From Mayfieldus sp963781495 (GTDB taxonomy: Bacteria > Actinomycetota > Thermoleophilia > Solirubrobacterales > 70-9), in assembly GCA_963781495.1 (NCBI GenBank), contig CAWAFX010000003.1:186001-250000 (forward strand): a stretch of DNA of 64,000 nt, in the 5' to 3' direction. Under the pieces are notes generated by a model. It was not told where the DNA came from, did not search any database, and saw only the letters and a program-made list of their open reading frames with translations. Shown one piece after another: positions 24,716 to 32,275 of this stretch. A program made the position numbers and the translations under genes. Numbering within the stretch: position 1 is the first letter of the stretch; each line of letters begins with the position of its first letter.

Positions 24716-25183
24716 CTAGGCGTCCTCGGGGCTGACCAGCGCCCGCTCGATCCCGTCCAGCGCCTCGTCGAGGGTCTGCTTCGTCGCGCGCCGCATCATC
24801 GGCGAGCCGAAGCGCGACATCCCCCGCAGCGCCTGGCGGCTGATCAGCTCGACCTCGGTGGCGCCGTCGGATGGCTCGAGGCCGATCTCCAGCACCGAGC
24901 TGCGCAGGATCCGGTCGAAGGGGGTGTCGCCGAGCTGCTGTTCCCAGACGTAGCGCTCACCGTGGGCAGAGCTGAGGCAGCGGTAGTCGGCCCGCACGCC
25001 CCTCCCCTCCCCGGTCTCCAGAACCTTGGTCCACTGGCTGCGCCTGCCCGCCTTGGTCTGCTCGACGTTCTCGACCCGGGTCGTTCGCGGCCACCAGCGG
25101 GGAAGGTTGTAGGGGTCGGAGACCAGCGACCAGACGGCGTCGGGCGGCGCGTCGATCCGGCGGCGGCGGCTTATGCGCGGCAC
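24716..25183 (-). CDS. SRPBCC/START-like lipid- or ligand-binding protein
   Basis: This 155-residue protein has the SRPBCC pattern: an initial strand RISRRRRIDAPPDAVWSLVSD, then YNLPRWWPRTTRVE, a long beta sheet and a C-terminal helix (MRRATKQTLDEALDGIERAL). The fold makes a hydrophobic pocket for lipids or polyketides, with no catalytic residues assignable. The start is GTG 25183, four bases from the MerR stop. Its place between MerR and the AGPS-like oxidase suggests a lipid-related pair, which is inference. Confidence 0.8.
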   Translation of the reverse strand: MPRISRRRRIDAPPDAVWSLVSDPYNLPRWWPRTTRVENVEQTKAGRRSQWTKVLETGEGRGVRADYRCLSSAHGERYVWEQQLGDTPFDRILRSSVLEIGLEPSDGATEVELISRQALRGMSRFGSPMMRRATKQTLDEALDGIERALVSPEDA

Positions 25184-25187
25184 GGCC

Positions 25188-25937
25188 TCAGCCGGTGAGC
25201 CGGCGAAGGTCCCTGATCAGGAGAAGGTGCTTGAGATGGCTGACCGTCGCGGCGAGGTTCTCGAGGCTCTCGACCGCGTCCTTGCGCCGCTGCGGATTGC
25301 GCGAGCGAAGCGACGCACCGAGCAGGGTCTCGAGCAAATTCGCCTCGCGGTCGGCGGAGGAGCGAAAGACACGCAGGTTTCGCGCCGCGACGCCGAAGCG
25401 CGAGAGCTCGTTGGCGGTGCGGACGATCTCGCGATCGGTCTCGTCGTAGACATTGCGGCCGTCGCGGCGGTCGGGCGCGATGACGCCGAACTCCGCCAGC
25501 TCGTTGACCAGCTCCTCGCGGGCGCCTGTCTCCTCGATCAGCTCCTCGATCGTCAGGTAGGCGTTGGAGCTGTTGACCAGGATCGCCCGCCGTACCGCGC
25601 TGCCGGTCGGGCGCTCGCTGCCGAGGTCGACGTCGCGGCCCGCGGCGAGCTCCTGGCGAATCACCCGCAGGGGCAGGAACTCGTCGCGCTGCATGCGCAG
25701 GATCGTGCGCAGGCGCTCGACGTCGGACTGGCTGTAGAGGCGGTAGCCGCCCGCGGTGCGCCGCGGCGAGAGCAGCTTCTGGTTCTCCAGGTAGCGGATC
25801 TTGGAGATCGAGATGTCGTCGAACTCGCTCTGCAGGATCTTGCAGACGGCGCCGATCGTCAGCGCCTTGCGCGGCCGCGTGGCTGATTCGGGCAGCCGCG
25901 CCCGGTCCTCGCCCGCTGTCCTTTGCCTGGTCGCCAC
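25188..25937 (-). CDS. MerR-family regulator, FtsR-like
   Basis: This 249-residue protein has an N-terminal winged HTH of MerR type with the signature ISKIRYLENQKLLSPRRTAGGYRLYSQSDVERL near 45-80. A helical C-terminal part without cysteines follows, unlike metal sensors. The gene begins directly after the TAG of the FHA gene with no spacing. In mycobacteria and corynebacteria the GarA FHA gene is followed by the MerR-type Rv1828/FtsR, a regulator of ftsZ expression. The same order here makes FtsR orthology plausible, but I have not tested it by tree. Confidence 0.82.
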   Translation of the reverse strand: MATRQRTAGEDRARLPESATRPRKALTIGAVCKILQSEFDDISISKIRYLENQKLLSPRRTAGGYRLYSQSDVERLRTILRMQRDEFLPLRVIRQELAAGRDVDLGSERPTGSAVRRAILVNSSNAYLTIEELIEETGAREELVNELAEFGVIAPDRRDGRNVYDETDREIVRTANELSRFGVAARNLRVFRSSADREANLLETLLGASLRSRNPQRRKDAVESLENLAATVSHLKHLLLIRDLRRLTG

Positions 25938-26411
25938 CTACTTCTCCAGATAGCTGAGCTTGTACTTGCCGACCTGGATCTCGTCGCCGTCCTCGAGCCG
26001 GTGCGACTCGATCCGGCGCCGGTTGACGTAGGTGCCGTTGAGCGAGCCGAGGTCGTCGATGTATAGGCCGTCGCGCCGCCGCACCAGCAGCGCGTGGTTG
26101 CGCGAGACGGTGACGTCGTCGAGGAAGACACCGGCGTCGGGGCTGCGCCCGATGCTGACCCGGTCGTCCTCGACCGTGAAGCTCTCTCCGGCGCGCCCAC
26201 CCCCGGCCCGGATCACAAGCGCCGCCCCCGCCCTCTCGACGACCTCGTCGATGTCCACCGGCTGCATCTCGCCGGTGTCGTCGACCGTGTAGGTCATCGT
26301 GGTCGGCTCGTCGCCGCCCTCCGGACGGGTGCTCAAGTAGGCCCCGCACTTCTGGCAGTAGTTCGCGCCCTCAGGATTGACGAAGCCACACTCGGGGCAG
26401 TGGACGGCCAT
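25938..26411 (-). CDS. FHA-domain protein with zinc ribbon, GarA-like
   Basis: This 157-residue protein starts with a zinc ribbon (Cys5, Cys8, Cys19, Cys22). A Thr-rich linker (EPTTMTYTVDDTGE, Thr37/38 and Thr40/42) comes next, then an FHA domain at about 75-155. The FHA hallmarks are present: SIGRSPD, VSRNHALL and GSLNGTYVN. In GarA, phosphorylation of N-terminal threonines by PknB/PknG makes the FHA domain bind its own tail and stops it inhibiting 2-oxoglutarate metabolism. Here the Thr cluster occupies the same place, but the ETTS sequence itself is not conserved. It is 12 bases downstream of rsiG. Confidence 0.85.
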   Translation of the reverse strand: MAVHCPECGFVNPEGANYCQKCGAYLSTRPEGGDEPTTMTYTVDDTGEMQPVDIDEVVERAGAALVIRAGGGRAGESFTVEDDRVSIGRSPDAGVFLDDVTVSRNHALLVRRRDGLYIDDLGSLNGTYVNRRRIESHRLEDGDEIQVGKYKLSYLEK

Positions 26412-26423
26412 TGACGCCCCCGC

Positions 26424-26693
26424 CTAGGAGGCGTCCTTGGGCTCGCCCGCGCTCTGCGTCTTGCCGGCCAGGATCTCGGTCAGCTGGCGAACGTCGTCGC
26501 CGGAGATCAGCGAATCGCCGCGCTCGCGCTTCTGGCGCAGCCGGTTGACCAACTCAGCGCGGAGAATGTCGATCTTGCCGTGCAGCACGCGCCGCCGGTA
26601 AGAGATCTCCTGCTCTTCCTCGGTGAGGCTTTCGATCAGATCCTTCAGCTCGCTGTCGTTGAGCGAGCCGAGGTCGGGAAATGTTTCCTCCAT
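26424..26693 (-). CDS. rsiG: RsiG-family anti-sigma factor with c-di-GMP-binding signature
   Basis: This 89-residue helical protein contains the published RsiG signature E(X)3S(X)2R(X)3Q(X)3D as E27-S31-R34-H38-D42, exact in spacing with His in place of Gln. In Streptomyces RsiG, two such motifs bind a c-di-GMP dimer and hold sigma WhiG; the deep-branching Rubrobacter form has one motif and works as a homodimer, which fits this short protein. ATG 26693 is preferred: a TTG nine codons upstream lies inside the promoter, and the -10 box sits six bases before ATG, implying leaderless mRNA. No whiG gene is in the window. It leads the FHA-MerR operon. Confidence 0.75.
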   Translation of the reverse strand: MEETFPDLGSLNDSELKDLIESLTEEEQEISYRRRVLHGKIDILRAELVNRLRQKRERGDSLISGDDVRQLTEILAGKTQSAGEPKDAS

Positions 26694-26699
26694 GAGCGC

Positions 26700-26727
26700 A
26701 GTATATGCGCGATCTCTCAAGCTTCAA
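26700..26727 (-). promoter_or_regulatory. Leaderless housekeeping-type promoter for rsiG operon
   Basis: On the minus strand, -35 TTGAAG (26722-26727), a 16-base spacer and -10 TATACT (26700-26705) end six bases before ATG 26693. Transcription would start at or next to the A of ATG, consistent with the lack of a Shine-Dalgarno sequence. Confidence 0.65.
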
Positions 26728-26795
26728 GTGAGGGTTGAAGGTTTATGACTAATGGGCGCCGGCTTGCGGGCGTTGGCGAGCCGCAGCGCGGCGAG

Positions 26796-27440
26796 TCAGG
26801 CTGCTGCTTTTTGGGATGTCTGGCGGAGGTCACGCAGCCCCATCCGCAGATAGAGGGCGGTGGCGAGGATGCCGGTCACCAGCCCGAGAAGAAGCAGGGC
26901 CGTCGGGACCCAGCCGGCGAAGACCATCGCGAGGAAGATCGAGCCCATGACCGGGAACACCGCTGCCCGTCCGAGCCAGTTGATCTCGAGCTCGATGCCG
27001 CGCCGCAGCGCCAGCTGGGCGAGGGCGAGCGTGACCAGCTCGCGGACCGCGAGCACCGCCAGCGCCCAGCGGGGGAGCAATTCGAAGTGCCAGCAGACGA
27101 CGGCCCCGGAGAGGATCGTCAGCCGATCGATGACCGGATCCAACAGCGCGCCCATGCGGCTGTATTGACCGGTCACGCGGGCCAGCAGGCCGTCGAGATA
27201 GTCGCCGGCGGCGATCAGCCAGAAGAGGATCGCGGCCGAAGCGGTGCGCCCGTCGCCCGAGTTGAATGCGAGATAGAGAAAGACGGGGATCCCGAGCAGC
27301 CGCGCGTAGCCGACCAGATTGGGAATCGTCAGCGGGTGCAGGGGCTGGCCCGTCCTGGTCTGGCTCGGCGCCGGAGCTGTCCGGTCCAGCCCGAGCAGCC
27401 TGCGCACCCGGCCCCTACCGAACGGAGCCGGCTTGTTCAC
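26796..27440 (-). CDS. CDP-alcohol phosphatidyltransferase (phosphatidylglycerophosphate synthase-like)
   Basis: This 214-residue membrane enzyme has the complete CDP-alcohol motif DG(X)2AR(X)8G(X)3D(X)3D, read as DYLDGLLARVTGQYSRMGAL followed by DPVIDR near residue 85, and five or six transmembrane helices. It condenses a CDP-diacylglycerol with an alcohol phosphate such as glycerol-3-phosphate or inositol phosphate. The PgsA subfamily is likely, but the alcohol cannot be fixed by eye. The start overlaps the proS stop by four bases. CdsA, encoded at 45.3-46.2 kb, would supply its CDP-lipid. Confidence 0.85.
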   Translation of the reverse strand: MNKPAPFGRGRVRRLLGLDRTAPAPSQTRTGQPLHPLTIPNLVGYARLLGIPVFLYLAFNSGDGRTASAAILFWLIAAGDYLDGLLARVTGQYSRMGALLDPVIDRLTILSGAVVCWHFELLPRWALAVLAVRELVTLALAQLALRRGIELEINWLGRAAVFPVMGSIFLAMVFAGWVPTALLLLGLVTGILATALYLRMGLRDLRQTSQKAAA

Positions 27441-29119
27441 AACTCGGCGAGCATCTCACGAGCCTCGGCTGCGGCGCCCTCCAGCGGCAGGCGCCGCTCC
27501 TCGCCGCCGCGCCGCGCCTGTGCCTCGATAACTCCCTCGGCCAGCCCGCGGCGGCCGACGACGAGGCGCAGCGGGCAGCCGAGCAGCTCGGCATCGGTCA
27601 GCTTCTCCCCCGGGCCGGCGTCGCGATCGTCGTAGATCACCTCCGTCCCCTGCTCGCGCAACTGCTCGTAGAGGCGTTCGGCAGCCTCGCGCTCCTCCTC
27701 CCCGGCCTTCGCCAGCGAGACCAGGTGGATCGCCCAGGGCGCGATCGAGCGCGGCCAGACGATTCCGGCGTCGTCGGCTCCCTGCTCGATCGCCGCGGCG
27801 ACGATTCGCCCGGGCCCGATCCCGTAGCTGCCCATCACGATCGGCTGCTCGCGGCCCTCCTCGTCGAGGTAGGTGGCGCCGAGAGCATCCGCATACCGGG
27901 TGCCGAGCTTGAAGATGTTCGCCACCTCGATCGCGGGTTCGATCTCGATCGGGTGCCCGCCGGGGGCCAGGTCGCCGGCCTCGACCCGGCGCACGTCGAG
28001 CTCCTCGTAGTCGAAGTCGCGCCCCGGCTGCACCCCGCGCAGGTGCGTGTCGGCCTTGTTGGCACCGGCGACGAAGGAGTCGCCCTCGATCGCCGCGTCC
28101 TTGATCACCGGGACCCCGGCGCCGACCGGGCCGACGAATCCGACCGGGCCGAGCTGGGCCGCGATCTCCTCTTCGCTGGCGGGACGGAAGTCGGCGCCGA
28201 GACCGTTGCGCAGCTTGATCTCGTTCAGGCGGTGGTCGCCGCGGAGCAGCACGAGCACCATCCCGCGCTCGGCGACGATCACCGGCATCGCCTTCAGGAG
28301 CGCTCCGGGTGCGGCGCCGACTTCACCGGCTACCTGTTCGACGGTGGTCAGCCCCGGCGTCGAGACCTCTTCCGGCGCCGCCAGGGCCGCGGGAAGCTCG
28401 ACCGGCTGGGCCTCGGCGGAGGCGATCTCCATGTTCGCCGCGTAACCGGGCGCCAGGGCCACCTCGTCCTCGCCGGCCGGGCAGGGGGCCATGTACTCAT
28501 GCGCCCCGGTCCCACCCATCATCCCGACGTCGCCCTCGACCCGGTACCAGCGCAGGCCGCTGCGGTCGAAGATCCGATCGTAGGCCTCGATGTGCAGTCC
28601 ATAGCTTTGGTCGAGCCCCTCGAAGTCGCGGTCGAAGCTGTAGGAGTCCTTCATCACGAACTCCCGCGATCGCAGCACTCCGGCGCGGGGGCGCGCCTCG
28701 TCACGCTCCTTGGTCTGCAGGTGGTAGAGGATCTTCGGCAGCTCGCGGTAGGAGCGGATCTCGCCGGCGACGTGGTAGGTGATGTTCTCCTCGTGGGTCA
28801 TCGCCAGCGCCAGCGGCGAGCCCTTGCGGTCCTCGAGCTTGAACAGCTCCTCGATCTCCCAGCGGCCGGTCTTCTTCCAGATCCCGGCCGGCTGCACGAC
28901 CGGCATCAACATCTCCTGGCCGCCGATCGCGTCCATCTCCTCGCGCAGGATCGCCTCGGCCTTGCGGTGCGCCCGCCAGCCCGCCGGCAGATAGGTCCAG
29001 AGCCCCGCCCCAAGCTGGCGGATCAGCCCCGCCCGGACCATCAGCTTGTGCGAGACCGCCTCGGCATCGGCGGGTGCTTCCTTGAGGGTGGGCCAGAACA
29101 GCTCCGTTGCGCGCGACAT
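27437..29119 (-). CDS. proS: Prolyl-tRNA synthetase, bacterial type with editing insert
   Basis: This is a 560-residue class II aminoacyl-tRNA synthetase. Motif 1 lies in LGAGLWTYLPAGWRAHRKAE, with EEMDAIGGQEMLMPVVQP beside it, and motif 2 includes REFVMKDSYSFDRD. The YbaK-like editing insert spans about 225-385, motif 3 is GSYGIGPGRIVAA, and an anticodon-binding domain follows. MSRATELFWPTLKEAPADAE is the normal family N-terminus, so ATG 29119 is chosen rather than the longer frame. It charges tRNA-Pro and hydrolyses Ala-tRNA-Pro. Translationally coupled to the following phosphatidyltransferase gene. Confidence 0.95.
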   Translation of the reverse strand: MSRATELFWPTLKEAPADAEAVSHKLMVRAGLIRQLGAGLWTYLPAGWRAHRKAEAILREEMDAIGGQEMLMPVVQPAGIWKKTGRWEIEELFKLEDRKGSPLALAMTHEENITYHVAGEIRSYRELPKILYHLQTKERDEARPRAGVLRSREFVMKDSYSFDRDFEGLDQSYGLHIEAYDRIFDRSGLRWYRVEGDVGMMGGTGAHEYMAPCPAGEDEVALAPGYAANMEIASAEAQPVELPAALAAPEEVSTPGLTTVEQVAGEVGAAPGALLKAMPVIVAERGMVLVLLRGDHRLNEIKLRNGLGADFRPASEEEIAAQLGPVGFVGPVGAGVPVIKDAAIEGDSFVAGANKADTHLRGVQPGRDFDYEELDVRRVEAGDLAPGGHPIEIEPAIEVANIFKLGTRYADALGATYLDEEGREQPIVMGSYGIGPGRIVAAAIEQGADDAGIVWPRSIAPWAIHLVSLAKAGEEEREAAERLYEQLREQGTEVIYDDRDAGPGEKLTDAELLGCPLRLVVGRRGLAEGVIEAQARRGGEERRLPLEGAAAEAREMLAEL

Positions 29120-29182
29120 GGCGTCGTACGGTAAGCATCTGGCAGGCGAGACGTTTCGCCGCCCTGCGGGTTTTAAGCCTCG

Positions 29183-30661
29183 ATGCGGAAGCGCACACGC
29201 CACAGCCTCGTCGCCGTCACCCTGGCAGTGGCGCTGATCGGGCTGGCCGCGGCGCCCCCGGCCGGCGCCTCGCATGATCAGTTCACGGTGCTGGACCCGA
29301 CTCCCTCGCTGCTCAACGGCGAGTCGGCCGCGCGGCGATCCGACATCCTCGACCGGCTACAGGCCCTCGGCGTCGACACTGTGCGGATCCAGGTCCAATG
29401 GCGCTTCCTCGCTCCCTCGCCCGAAAGCTCGACCGCGCCCGCCGGCTTCGACGCCTCCGATCCCGGCGACTATCCGCCCCGCGCCTTCGACGTCCTCGAC
29501 AGCGTCGTCCGCGGCGCCGTCGTCCGCGGCATGGACGTGCTGCTGACCCCGACCAGCCCGGTACCCGACTGGGCGACCCCGAACGCAAGGGGCGGCCTCT
29601 ACGCGCCGCACGACGCCGACTTCGAGCAATTCGTGCAGGCGCTCGGAGAGCGCTACAGCGGAACCTGCGTGGCGCCAAAGTGCAGCCCGGGTGCCGACGG
29701 CGATCCCCTCCCTCGGGTCGACCACTGGGCGGTCTGGAACGAGCCCAACCTGCGTACCTTCCTGCGCCCGCAACGGACGCTGGGGGGCACGACGGTCTCC
29801 GGCGCTCTCTACAGGGGGCTCTTCCTCGCCGCCCAGCGAGGGCTCGACTTCAGCGGCCACAAGCAGGACACCCTGCTGCTCGGAGACACCGCGCCGAGCC
29901 GCGGCAGCGCCTCGACCCCGCCGCTGAAGTTCCTGCGCCAGGTCTTCTGCCTCTCGTCCCGGTACCGGCGGCTCGGCTCCTGCCAGCCGATCGACGCCAG
30001 CGGCTGGGCGCACCATCCCTACAACCCCCACATCCCGCCTTGGCAGAAGCCGAAGCGAACCAACCGCAGCATCGTCTCGACGGGGAACATCAACAAGCTG
30101 GTCCGCGCCCTGAAGCGGGTCGCCAGGGCGGGTGCGACGACCGCTCGCCTGCCGGTCTACGTGACCGAATACGGGATCGAGAGCTTTCCCCAGGGTGGCT
30201 TCGGCGTCAGTCCCCAGCGCCAGGCCGAATTTCTCGGAATCGCCGAGTTCCTGATGTACCGCAACCCCTGGGTCGAGTCCTTCGCCCAGTACCTGCTCGA
30301 CGACGACGGCGACCCGCGCCAGCTGCTGTCCTTTCAGACCGGCCTGCGGTTCGCCGACGGCTTCCCGAAGCCGTCATATGACGCCTTCCCGTTGACGCTG
30401 GTCGCCCGCCGCACCCGCTCCGGCGACGTCGCGCTGTGGGGGCACGTACGCCCCGGCCAGGGCCCCTACCGGGTCGAGATCCGCTACCGCGACGGCCTCG
30501 CCGGAAGCGGACAGCCGCTGACCGTTCAGGAGACCGACAGCAACGGCTATTTCCGCTTCCAGACCGGGTCGCGGCAGGGGCGCGAGTGGCAGGCGAGCTG
30601 CGAGCTGCCCAATGGGGCGATTCTGCAGGGACCTTTTATCCGCTCCTACCGCTTCGACTAG
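29183..30661 (+). CDS. Secreted glycoside hydrolase, clan A fold (tandem paralog 1)
   Basis: This 492-residue protein has a signal peptide (RHSLVAVTLAVALIGLAAAP) and a (beta/alpha)8 domain. HWAVWNEPNLRTFLRPQ contains the acid/base Glu expected for GH5/39/42-type clan A enzymes, and VYVTEYGIES carries the candidate nucleophile Glu. A C-terminal beta domain (about 405-490) follows. Cysteines such as TCVAPKCSPG suggest disulfides. It is the first of three adjacent paralogs and is divergent from proS. The substrate is unknown, presumably an external glycan. Confidence 0.8.
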   Translation: MRKRTRHSLVAVTLAVALIGLAAAPPAGASHDQFTVLDPTPSLLNGESAARRSDILDRLQALGVDTVRIQVQWRFLAPSPESSTAPAGFDASDPGDYPPRAFDVLDSVVRGAVVRGMDVLLTPTSPVPDWATPNARGGLYAPHDADFEQFVQALGERYSGTCVAPKCSPGADGDPLPRVDHWAVWNEPNLRTFLRPQRTLGGTTVSGALYRGLFLAAQRGLDFSGHKQDTLLLGDTAPSRGSASTPPLKFLRQVFCLSSRYRRLGSCQPIDASGWAHHPYNPHIPPWQKPKRTNRSIVSTGNINKLVRALKRVARAGATTARLPVYVTEYGIESFPQGGFGVSPQRQAEFLGIAEFLMYRNPWVESFAQYLLDDDGDPRQLLSFQTGLRFADGFPKPSYDAFPLTLVARRTRSGDVALWGHVRPGQGPYRVEIRYRDGLAGSGQPLTVQETDSNGYFRFQTGSRQGREWQASCELPNGAILQGPFIRSYRFD

Positions 30662-30783
30662 GGCCAAAGTGGGCGATTGTTGACACTCCCGCCCGCAGGG
30701 TTTGCTAGAAAGCCCGCTTCGCCCGCAGGCCAAGGTCTCGCGGCAGGCCGAAACTTCTCGGCGACCAACAGGTTTGCTTTGCG

Positions 30784-32274
30784 ATGCCCCAGGTGACCTC
30801 GCACGAAAAACCAGCCTTCCGGCGCCCGCGCCGGCTCGCCGCCGCGGCTGCGGTCGCGGCGCTGACCTGCCTCGCCGTGCTGGCCCTGGCGCCCCTCGCG
30901 TCGGCCTCGCGCAGCGAGACCACCCTCTTCGACCTCGGCGGCGCCGGCCTCGACGTCCCCAGCGCCCAGCGAGACGGGCAGCTCGACCAGTTGCAGGACT
31001 TCGGGGTCGACACCGTGCGGGTGATCATCTCCTGGCGCGAGATCGCCCCGGACGCCAGCTCGACCGCCAAGCCGAGCTTCGACGCCACCGACCCCGGCGC
31101 CTACCCGCAGCAGAACTGGACCGAGCTCGACGAGCTCGTCAAGGGCGCCCACAGCCGCGGCATGAACGTCCTGCTGACCCCGAGCGGGCCGGCTCCGCGC
31201 TGGGCCAGCGCCTCCGCCGACGGGATCACCAATCCCGACCCGACCGAGTTCGGCAAGTTCGTGCAGGCGCTCGGGACCCGCTACAGCGGCACCTATGCGC
31301 CGCCGATCGTCAATCCCACCGACCCGCCCAACCCGCCCCTGCCGCGGGTCGATCTCTGGTCGGTCTGGAACGAGCCCAACCTGACGCTGTTCCTGAAGCC
31401 GCAGCTGCGGCACCACAAATCGGTGGCGGCGAAGGCCTACCGCGCCCTATTCCTCGCCGCCCAGGGCGGCCTGCGGGACTCCGGGCACGCGAGCGACCCG
31501 CTGCTGATCGGCGAGACCTCGCCCGGTCCCGGGCGCAGGGGGACCGACCCGATCGACTTCATGCGCGGGGTGTTCTGCCTCAACGCGAAGTTCAAGCGGG
31601 TCGGCGGCTGCGCGCCGATCGACGCCGACGGCTGGGCACAGCACCCCTATGACCCCTTCGACGCGCCGTTCGAGGCCAACAAGAGCCTGATCAACCTGGC
31701 GACGATCGGCAATCTGACCAAGGCGCTGAAGAAGGCGCGCAGGGCCCATGCGACGACCAGGCGGCTGCCGGTCTACGTGACCGAGTACGGGGTCGAGAGC
31801 GTGCCCGACCGCAAGTTCGGCGTCAGCCAGCTCCAGCAGGCGGAGTACCTGTCGATCTCCGAGTACCTGATGTACCGCAACCCGAGCATCCGCAGCTACG
31901 GCCAGTACCTGATGCAGGACGACGCCGGCAACTCCCAGATCAACTTCCAGACCGGCTTGCGGTTCGCCGACGGGACCAAGAAGACCTCCTACAACGCCTT
32001 TGGGCTCGCGCTCGTCGCCCAGCGGGTGAACGAGAAGCGCCACCGGGTCAAGATCTGGGGCCACGTGCGGCCCAACGGCGGCCCCTTCCTGGTCACCGTC
32101 AAGGCGCGAAGGCCGGGCGCCGCCCACACGATCAAGACGATCCACACCAGCGCCGGCGGCTACTTCCAGTTCTCCACGCCCTTCCACGAGGGGCGCCGGT
32201 ACAGTGCCTCGACCCGTCTGCCGGACGGGACCGAGCTGACCGGTCCATTCGTGCGCGTATACGTCTTCAAGTGA
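30784..32274 (+). CDS. Secreted glycoside hydrolase, clan A fold (tandem paralog 2)
   Basis: This 496-residue protein has an N-terminal signal or anchor after a charged start (VAALTCLAVLALAPLASAS). The core repeats the paralog 1 layout: VDTVRVIISWREIAPDASS, LWSVWNEPNLTLFLKPQ (acid/base Glu), VYVTEYGVES (nucleophile Glu) and the same C-terminal beta module ending in a TGPF(V/I)R block. It lacks the CVAPKC insert of paralog 1. It starts 122 bases after paralog 1 and ends one base before paralog 3, so 2 and 3 are likely coupled. Confidence 0.8.
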   Translation: MPQVTSHEKPAFRRPRRLAAAAAVAALTCLAVLALAPLASASRSETTLFDLGGAGLDVPSAQRDGQLDQLQDFGVDTVRVIISWREIAPDASSTAKPSFDATDPGAYPQQNWTELDELVKGAHSRGMNVLLTPSGPAPRWASASADGITNPDPTEFGKFVQALGTRYSGTYAPPIVNPTDPPNPPLPRVDLWSVWNEPNLTLFLKPQLRHHKSVAAKAYRALFLAAQGGLRDSGHASDPLLIGETSPGPGRRGTDPIDFMRGVFCLNAKFKRVGGCAPIDADGWAQHPYDPFDAPFEANKSLINLATIGNLTKALKKARRAHATTRRLPVYVTEYGVESVPDRKFGVSQLQQAEYLSISEYLMYRNPSIRSYGQYLMQDDAGNSQINFQTGLRFADGTKKTSYNAFGLALVAQRVNEKRHRVKIWGHVRPNGGPFLVTVKARRPGAAHTIKTIHTSAGGYFQFSTPFHEGRRYSASTRLPDGTELTGPFVRVYVFK

Positions 32275-32275
32275 G

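Noticed and set aside
27266..29134. 622-codon plus-strand frame opposite proS
   Set aside because: Composition is shadow-like and proS on the other strand has all synthetase motifs.
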